The notes under the pieces were generated by a model that saw only the letters and a program-made list of their open reading frames with translations, was not told where the DNA came from and searched no databases. From the NCBI GenBank assembly GCA_037176705.1, contig CM073896.1, forward strand, positions 19,852,708 through 19,916,707: a stretch of DNA of 64,000 bases. Direction: 5' to 3'. Below, piece by piece: positions 57,150 through 64,000 of the stretch (positions are counted from its first letter, which is position 1; each line of letters starts with the position of its first letter). Source of the stretch: Molossus alvarezi (lineage: Eukaryota > Chordata > Mammalia > Chiroptera > Molossidae). Made by a program: the position numbers and the translations under genes.

Positions 57150-58050
57150 CTATAATTACAGCAGTCCTTTTAGCATATCTTGCAGTGCTGGTTTGGCGCT
57201 AACGTATTTCCTTAGCCTTTTCTTGTCTGGGAAGCTCTTTATGTGACCTTCTATTTTGAATGATAGCATTGCTGGATACAGTAGTCTTGGATTTAGATCC
57301 TTGTTTTTTCATGACCTTGATTACTTCATGCCTGTAGTATTTCTGTTGAGAAGTCAGCAGATAGCCTTATGGGGGTTCTTTTGTAGGTAACCTGTTGTTT
57401 ATCTTTTGCTGCCTTTAGGATTCTCTTTTTGTCTTTAATTTTTGGCATTTTGATTACTATGTGTCTTGGTGTGGGCCTGTTTGTGTTCTTCTTACTTGGG
57501 GGCTCTCTGTGCTTCCTGAACTTGAATGCCTTCTTCCTTCACCAAATTAGAGAAGTTTTCTGTCACTATTTCTTCAAATATATTCTCTAACCTTTGCTCA
57601 TTTTATTCTTCTTTGGGGACTCCTGTGATGCGAATATTATTACGTTTCCTGTTGTCCCACAGTTCTCTTAAGCTGTCCTCCTGTTTTTGAATTGTTTTTT
57701 CCTTTTTGTTTTCTGATTGTGTGATTTTTTTCTGCCTGTCTTTGAATTCACTGATCCAGTCCCCAGCCTCCTTTAGTCTGCTGTTTAGTCCTTCCAATGT
57801 GTTCTTTATTTTTGCTATGTCATTCTTCATTTCTTCTTGGTGGTTTTTTATTTCCAATTGGTTGATTTTCAATGTTTCTATGTCTTCACTAATAGTGTTG
57901 ATGAACTTACCCAAGCTGTTCAGCTTCCTCAAGATCATGGCTCTGAATTCTAGGTCTGTTAACTTGCTTAACTACATTTTATTTATCTTATCTTTGGTAG
58001 AGGTCTCTTGTTCTTTCATTTGGGATTTTTTTGTTTGTTTGTTTCACCAT
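57150..58050 (-). pseudogene. L1 ORF1 (RNA-binding coiled-coil protein), dead
   Basis: Start complement CAT at 58048-58050 (reading MVKQTNKK), followed by an early stop and a frameshift. The 57603-57938 stretch preserves a heptad-like coiled coil (LKINQLEIKNHQEEMKND onward) ending in DNRKRNNIRITGVPKEE, which begins the RNA-recognition part. Further on, RPTPRHIVIKMP is readable near 57440-57480, the conserved core of the C-terminal half. ORF1p normally trimerises and coats L1 RNA. Stops at several points exclude function. Confidence 0.88.
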
Positions 58051-58858
58051 TTTGGCTATCTCAGTAACTTTTGCAGACTGGCAAATTTTCCCTGGGTGTA
58101 TTGTTGTTCTATTGTTTGTGGCTCCCTCTTCTGGGTTTGGATGAGCATGGGGGGACCCACGTTAAACACTGCTATCAAATCTTACTTTCCTGGATAGAGT
58201 TGCAAGCCCAGGAAAGGTTCTGTTATCCTCTAGCTTCTTTGTCTGGAGCTTATTAGTTGTGGTTACTTGAAGAGCCTTGGGTTCTCAGCTGAATGACAAA
58301 CTCCCTCAGGTGTTTAGCATAAGGGGATTTCCTGAGAGTGGGACCGATGATGGTTGTTAATGAGCCTCAATTTTCATTTCAATGTCCCACGTGGGTAGGT
58401 TTGAATCTCTGCCAGAGGGGCCGCCGCCTCTTCACAGAGCCCTGGGAAAAAGTAAGATGGCCACTGCAACTCAGCAAAAGCTCTGAGTGCCCTCCAAATC
58501 CCAAGTGTCCCCACACAGTTCCAGTCTCATCCTCCCTCCCTCTGCCGGATCCCAAGGTTAGTGGCTGTGGCTATTTTTGTGCTTGTCTGGGCTCTCTGCA
58601 CTGAGGAGCGGGCTTGGGAGTTTAACCCTGAGTACGCTGCTCACAGCTTAGACCGCTGCTGTCCGTGGGCTCCCAGCCCCCTTCTCGTGCCTCTGCAGTC
58701 CTGCCAGGACTGAGTCACTGTCCCTGGTTCAATGGTCCTTGCAAGCTGCTTTTCTGTTGCTATTTTCCAATGATTTGTCTTTATTTTAATTACAATTCCA
58801 GTTTGGTCCTGGGAGATGGTCTGTGTAGCTTCCATTCACTCTATCTCCATTTTGTAAT
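58051..58858 (-). promoter_or_regulatory. L1 5' UTR of the near full-length copy
   Basis: GC-richer block (58420-58760) with CpGs, ending at CTCCATTTTG near 58858. It shares GGCTCCCTCTTCTGGGTTTG, AAGTGCCCTCCAAATCCC-like and AGTGGCTGTGGCTATTTT words with 23016-23790. This should contain the internal promoter. Frames at 58338-58604 and 58665-58871 are non-coding. Confidence 0.78.
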
Positions 58859-61800
58859 TCCTTATTTTTAGAACTTGGTATAGAATATTTACTTTTGCTA
58901 ATATCTAAGGCCTCCTTGATTGCCAAAGTCTGGTTGGATCGTTACAGTAAACTTTCCTTACTTTTTACCTTCCTAAGGACATGTCAAGTAAAGACTTATT
59001 GGTATAAGAAGGAGAAGAGTGCTTATAACTTCTCAAACAACTTTTTCATGACTTCCAGAGAGAAATGTGGCTATATTTTGATTTCTCTGTTAGAGCATAC
59101 TTGCCTTGAGTGAACTTTCTCTTGGGATTTCATTCACAGCTGCTAGAAAGAAAATGACTGAAGAGAAACCATATGTGCTTATTTTATAACTGTTTCAGAC
59201 ACTTGGAAAAATGTAGGGTTTTTTTTAAACCTTAAACTATTTTTTATATAACTGGCTTAGATGGGTGCCAGTGTTGAGTCTTTTCCATAATATAGTCAGG
59301 ACGTTAAGTGACTATGATTTTTTCCTCATGCCCTGTCAGTGTTATTTTATGTTCATTTAAATGTCTGTATAATTCTTGTACAATGATGAGTAAATTTTTC
59401 TTTAGACCTAAAGCAAACTTAATTGTGGTTTCTACATCAGCTGCTTTATAAAGTTTGCCAGAGAATTATAACTCTGAAATACTAATATTCCATCTAGAGA
59501 ATAATGAGAATCTATTAGGGGAATGAAACATTAAGAAATTCAAAGACCCACTTTTAATCAATTGTGACAACTATTCAAGTAATAAAAACTGCATAATAAT
59601 AAAATCCTGATAAATATCTTCGAAAAATGACAGATTCAGATCTTATGTACCAACCTTGCTCATATTTTAAGAGGAGTACCGGCCAAGTAGTAAAAGCAGA
59701 ATGCTGAAAGGGCTCAAAAGCATATCATCGAGCACTCAGGAAACAGGACATTTGACCTAAGAAAAAGGTGACTAAGAAAGATTTATTATTGCTCTCAAAC
59801 ATTGGAAGAAACATCATATTGAAGAGCCATGGGAACACAGATTTCTCATAACACCTTCTTTGATCCATTCTTTAGACAGCAAGTGTTGTGTCAGTAGGTG
59901 GTGAGTTTCGAATAACTGGAAATATTCAAGTGTGAATAGAAGACTGCACACTAGAAAAATTATAGGGAGGAAACAATTTGGGGAAGTTGACAAAAATGAA
60001 CTTATTCTTTTAAGTTGTGGATTTCTGTGGAATAATATCTAGCAGGGTCAGAGCTCTGGATGTCAGAGACCTGAGATGTACAACTAGTTCTCTCACCGAT
60101 TTTAAGGATCATAGGCCACAACATGTAAGAACAGTTTTATTATCTTTAGTGTCCCTTTTAGATCTAGCCACATATTCAGATGGGGCTGCTCTTTGGGTAC
60201 CTTTAGTTACCTGCGGACCTTTCAGGACCAACAGTGTCCAGCAGGGTGGCCCAAATCAGTTCCAGGATCTGTGTGGGCCCCAGTCTCCAATCCACTTCTA
60301 GATGCTCTCTGAAATCTATTTGCATTAAAGAGGTTGACCAGCTGCCCCAGTGAGCTCCATGATTGACTCATATAGTTACCTAAGGGTCCTCATGTTTGAG
60401 TCCAGGTCTAGAAAGTTGATTATTTCATTGACCGACATCATATTTCTTTCAGTAGATTTTATGAGCTGGGCTTTCGAACCAGTGCTTTCTTATTCTCACT
60501 CATTTTATACAGAGAAGGATGAGCTCAGGCTCTGGATTACCAACGATCCACTGTCAAAGGCTAGACTTAAGCTATGTGTGTAGCTTTATGTGTAAGTTCT
60601 CATTTATCTATGTTTCAACTTTTATGCAGCCTCTACGGTATAACAACTGAGAGCAGCAGACTAACATAAGGTATACTTTACCATGTGGACCCCTTGACAC
60701 TGGCACTCACGGTGGTCACTCTACCACCTGTTCAGTGTCTGTGCCAAATTCTCTGGTAGTAGCAGAGCCTATTTCTTCCAAAGACTTTCATGACTTTCGC
60801 TCCTCAAACACAATGAAACCTTTCAGTTGATGCCTTTTCTTGTATCTAATCACAGTGATTTTGTGCTCTCCCAGGTAAGTCTTAAATAATGTTGGATAAA
60901 TGAAACCATTTATTCTGTCCATGGGCCCTTTGTCTATTCATTCACTGTTGGTTGTGTGTGGAAAGCAGGGGTAGATCAACATTGAAATACATTACATTCT
61001 AAAAAAGCATTGATCAAGACTAAAGAGTTCAAGAGAATGCATTATTGGAAGATGTACTATTCTATTTATACTATATAAAATTCTGAATGGTAAGTTTAAC
61101 ATGAGTTTACAATAAATTATTATTTAAATAATTTATGTTTAATGTAAATGACACAGTATTTATGGTCATTGTCAAGAATGCAGGGTAATAATTTTGAGAG
61201 AGCCAATGGAGGTCAGTATTCATGGTTATCACTGCATTATGGTTATCATTGCATTATGAAAAAATTTGTAATTAGCATTACATAAATGGTGGTAGAGAAC
61301 TGTAAGGATAAAAAAATTCCATATTATTTCAACAAACACCAGTTTTATAAAACCATGACATTTTGGACAATAACTGTTACTACATTTTTCTCAAGTTGGG
61401 AGATGTGAAATTAGCCAGGAATAGCATATTTCACAATATAGAAGATTGAAAAGAGAATTGATGGATTTGAGAAGGAGACAAGGCTAGGGCACTATCTAGC
61501 ATTTTCTTGTCCACTGACTGGTCAATAATAAATAAATAAGCAACTCAGCTCTACTCATTGTTTTAGATTTTCATCAATAACTTACTACTCTTGGGTTCCA
61601 TGTGTTTTCTAATAGATTAATAATCAAATTATTTACATGGGTATCACTAAAAAATATTTGCTTAGGTCCCCATATTGCTCAGGAGTGGTATTGCTCTCCT
61701 ATTTTAGAAATTTGCCTGGATTCTGTAAAAAGGCTATGTTTCTATATAAGCATTTATCACTTGTTTCATAAATATATTTTCACATCATTTTTAGCAAAAA

Positions 61801-61864
61801 AGAATAAGAATAGAAACAAACAATAAGCCTGATGTACAAATAAGAATCAGATTTTAGTACTAGT
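58859..61864. other. Unassigned non-coding sequence
   Basis: About 3 kb. The stretch 60017-60360 has balanced composition and a 94-codon frame without domain features; 60780-60905 ends in an L2-like AATGTTGGATAAATGAA. No element can be named with confidence. Confidence 0.42.
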
Positions 61865-61878
61865 AAAAATAACAGTTG

Positions 61879-62083
61879 CCGTGCCGGTGTAGCTCAGTGG
61901 TTGAGCTTCAACCCATGCATCAAGAGGTCGCCAGTTTGATTCCCAGTCAGGACACATGTCCAAGTTGTGGGCCTGATCCCCATTGGAGGGTATGCATGAG
62001 GCGGCCAGTCGATGTTCTCTCTCATCGATGTTTCTCTCTCTCTCTCCCGCTCTCTTCCTCTCTCTCTAAAATTAATAAAGAAA
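61879..62083 (+). mobile_element. VES-type SINE, AATAAA-tail subfamily, plus
   Basis: GTGCCGGTGTAGCTCAGTGG head with A box at 61888-61900, B box AGTTTGATTCC at 61933-61943, then GGGCCTGATCCCCATTGGAG, the AGGCGGCCAGTCGATG segment, CT-rich part and AAAATTAATAAAG tail. Flanked by a perfect 14 bp duplication AAAAATAACAGTTG at 61865-61878 and 62084-62097. The 71-codon frame across it is SINE sequence. Confidence 0.92.
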
Positions 62084-62097
62084 AAAAATAACAGTTG

Positions 62098-63149
62098 AAT
62101 TTTTGTTGAGTCAATTAATTATACAACTCACTAGCAAATAAGTTATGCAAAGAATTTCTGTATAAATGCATGATAAAAGGTAAATGATGGCCCAAGTGCA
62201 TATGGATTCTTTTTTACTAGTTCCCTGTGGCTAAAATTTAAGAATTAACCAAGAGTATAGAAACAATTTACCATGTTAGTGAGCCCATGACCCTGGGAAA
62301 GCTTATTCTTATGTACTTCAATCTAGAGTCTAGGGAGGGAAGGACATCTTTGCTGAAGAGCATCCTTTGTTACCATAACCACAGTGATGGCAATTGCTAT
62401 ACAGTTAGCCAATTGATTTATTGCTGCATAATTCAACATACTGGATAGTTCCTCAGGATGGTCTGGTCATATACTACACTGTAGGTAGTGACTTTTCCAT
62501 TTATACGTGCCTTTCCCTTGCATATAAGTTCAATATGAGTCCCTTAAATCAAAAAACACCCTAAGAACAATTAAAATATCAAGGTATATGTCAAGAATTT
62601 AAACTTCCCAACTTTTTAGGCATTCCTTACCACATGAAACAAGTTAACTCTACACATTCAATCAGGGACTGGTGATCTTGATTAGCATTTAGTATGAAGA
62701 CCTGGTACTAATCTTTCTCCCTTGAAACACTGAGCATAATGTGACTCAGGACAAGGGAGAAGATGCAGCAGCCACAGGTGTTGTCCTTAAGTTTGGAGCA
62801 GGAGCTGGGAACCTGCGGGAGATTTGTAAGAAGGACATTGATTGAGTAGCTCCAAAAATATCACAAAACTTACGTCAAGTTTCATACTGAAATGGGAGGA
62901 ACCAGAGATTCAGTGATTGTATAGCCTGATAGATACACATGCATTGCTGTGTCCAAAAACCTGACTTTAAACACAATAATTTGCAGCTGTGTGATATTGA
63001 GCAAAGCTGCTGTGTATGGTTGTGTGGGCTGTGCTCTGCCCAAATTCTCTCAGTTGACTTATTATTCTACTCACCAGGAGACACTCAGACCTACTTCCAC
63101 CTGAAGGTAGAAAAACCTTTTTCTTATTCCCACGAAGTTTTTTGTGCCT
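62098..63149. other. Unassigned non-coding sequence
   Basis: Mostly unrecognised. 62960-63010 (GCAGCTGTGTGATATTGAGC) looks like the left part of the MIR at 63150, which would mean about 140 bp of foreign sequence lies between. Confidence 0.4.
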
Positions 63150-63300
63150 TGAGGTTCTAGTTAACACCTCTGAGACGCAATTTCTTCATCTTTAAGATGT
63201 ACTTAATAATATTTGCTTTGCAGGGTCACTGTGATGATTACAGAAAATGTGTGTGAAGAGCCTTCCCAGATACATGCACCTAATTAGGAGCTGTTAGAGT
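63150..63300 (+). repeat. MIR SINE, plus, 3' half
   Basis: AACACCTCTGAGACGCAATT, TCTTCATCTTTAAGATGTAC and CAGGGTCACTGTGATGATTA follow the MIR order. Confidence 0.65.
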
Positions 63301-63639
63301 AATAGGACTATCGCTCTGTGCTCAGCTCTGTGCATCATGGAGGATTATATGCATCAGATGATGTCTTCTGGGAAATTATGAGTGATCTGTGGAAGACAAA
63401 ATGTTCACACTAACCATAGTGAGTAGAAGAGGTCAGGGTGGCCAAGGGAATCAACTAAAGCTTCATGACAGAGACTGGCACATTTTACAGTATGTAAAAT
63501 TATACTTCCTTAAATAATATATATTTTTAAAATGCTTTTGTTTAAGTAAAGTACATATTCATTATGATTAACAATATGCAAAATAGTTTTTGAAAAGAAG
63601 CCTGTGCTATAAAATAGCAACATGTTAACAGCACAGGGG
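63301..63639. other. Unassigned non-coding sequence
   Basis: Nothing recognisable is seen. Confidence 0.4.
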
Positions 63640-63860
63640 GAGCACAGTGGAGTGGACTTAAATAGAGAGATTCTGAGATGGACCCTTTCTCTGCTGTTTA
63701 CCAGCTTCAGGTCTCTCACAGGTTATTCTTGGAGCTCTAGATTTCTTAGTAAAGGCAAGTTATATAGTAGAACATTCTTATGCTGTATCTGGGAGAATTA
63801 AATAAGCTCATGAAATAATAACTTGTAAAATATTAATAGTTTTATTATCATCATTGAGCA
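63640..63860 (+). repeat. MIR fragment, plus
   Basis: GTGGAGTGGACTTAAATAGA, TTCTGAGATGGACCCTTTCT, GCTGTTTACCAGCTTCAGGT and GGGAGAATTAAATAAGCTCA fit a diverged MIR. Confidence 0.5.
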
Positions 63861-64000
63861 GGAGCACTAAAGGTGTTTGACTTCATCCGTCCCTGAATTG
63901 TCAGTTTTTCTAGACTAAGCATTAATTATAACTGAAGAATATAAACATAATTATAAAATCATGCCAGTCAGATGAAGGTGGTGATTGTATGTAAGGAAAC
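63861..64000. other. Unassigned end of window
   Basis: AT-rich sequence with nothing recognisable. Confidence 0.35.

Larger units (their letters stand above)
53085..58858 (-). mobile_element. Nearly full-length L1, minus, inactivated
   Basis: About 5.8 kb reading on the minus strand: 5' UTR (58858 to about 58051), ORF1 (58050 to about 57150), ORF2 (57140 to about 53330), 3' UTR and A-rich tail (53330-53085). It is the only copy here that keeps the whole autonomous layout. Frameshifts and stops break both frames, so it cannot retrotranspose. It lacks the extra 5' tandem units of the 21.4-24.4 kb copy. The plus-strand frames of 61-173 codons in this interval are antisense shadows. No clear flanking duplication was seen. 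Confidence 0.92.

Noticed and set aside
57706..58197. 163-codon plus-strand frame rich in Phe, Ser and Leu
   Set aside because: Antisense of L1 ORF1 coiled coil and 5' UTR; the hydrophobic look comes from reading Lys/Glu-rich codons backwards.
60017..60301. 94-codon frame in balanced-composition DNA
   Set aside because: No homology-like motif, no splice signals judged convincing, and no neighbouring exon.

Overview
The window is vertebrate nuclear DNA, almost certainly from a bat, probably Yangochiroptera. It is AT-rich, contains no long open reading frame outside decayed retrotransposons, and is littered with tRNA-derived SINEs of the VES type. These have a GCCCTGGCCGGTTTGGCTCAG-like head with A and B boxes, a CT-rich 3' part and a poly-A tail. 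It also holds L1 elements with a Laurasiatherian-type 3' UTR, old MIR and L2 fragments, solitary LTR-like sequences and many microsatellites. No protein-coding exon, tRNA, rRNA or other host gene could be supported. The window reads as intergenic or deep intronic sequence.

Layout. 0-4 kb: L2 scrap, four VES-type SINEs, an old L1 3' UTR split by a SINE, a MIR and another SINE. 4-8 kb: mostly unassigned, with a short L1 scrap near 6.45 kb and an ancient LTR-like stretch at about 6.6-7.6 kb. 8-11.4 kb: three related ERV LTRs (two minus, one plus) and an inverted pair of VES SINEs. 11.8-14 kb: a TG/AG microsatellite and a 5'-truncated L1 (plus). 15-19.6 kb: L2, MIRs, two minus VES copies and two L1 3' ends tail to tail. 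19.7-20.3 kb: unique sequence that could be a conserved non-coding element. 21.4-24.4 kb: an internally deleted L1 (minus) with a tandem-repeat 5' region and a nested SINE. 25-28.4 kb: a compound microsatellite and unique sequence. 28.8-30.1 kb: a 5'-truncated L1 (minus). 31-38.5 kb: MIRs, microsatellites, an LTR-like element holding a 300 bp ATCT array, and a fourth copy of the ERV LTR family. 39-45.4 kb: a GT/AT microsatellite, an L1 3' end and a very old L1 (plus). 46.7-47.6 kb: two VES copies. 48-50.7 kb: unique sequence. 50.7-52.9 kb: a MIR split by a VES copy, then L2, L1 and MIR scraps. 53.1-58.9 kb: a nearly full-length but dead L1 (minus) with recognisable 5' UTR, ORF1 and ORF2. 58.9-64 kb: mostly unique, with one VES and two MIRs.

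There is no operon or pathway logic here. What can be read is a relative chronology from nesting: MIR/L2 and old L1M pieces are oldest, then LTRs and bat L1s, then VES SINEs with still-readable target-site duplications. I found no convincing new biological system. The most interesting items are the L1 with a deletion and a repeat-built 5' region, a head-only SINE with perfect duplications, a long ATCT array inside an LTR, a dispersed ERV LTR family, and three unique stretches that deserve a conservation test. Repeat family names rest on recalled consensus features and were not checked against a library.
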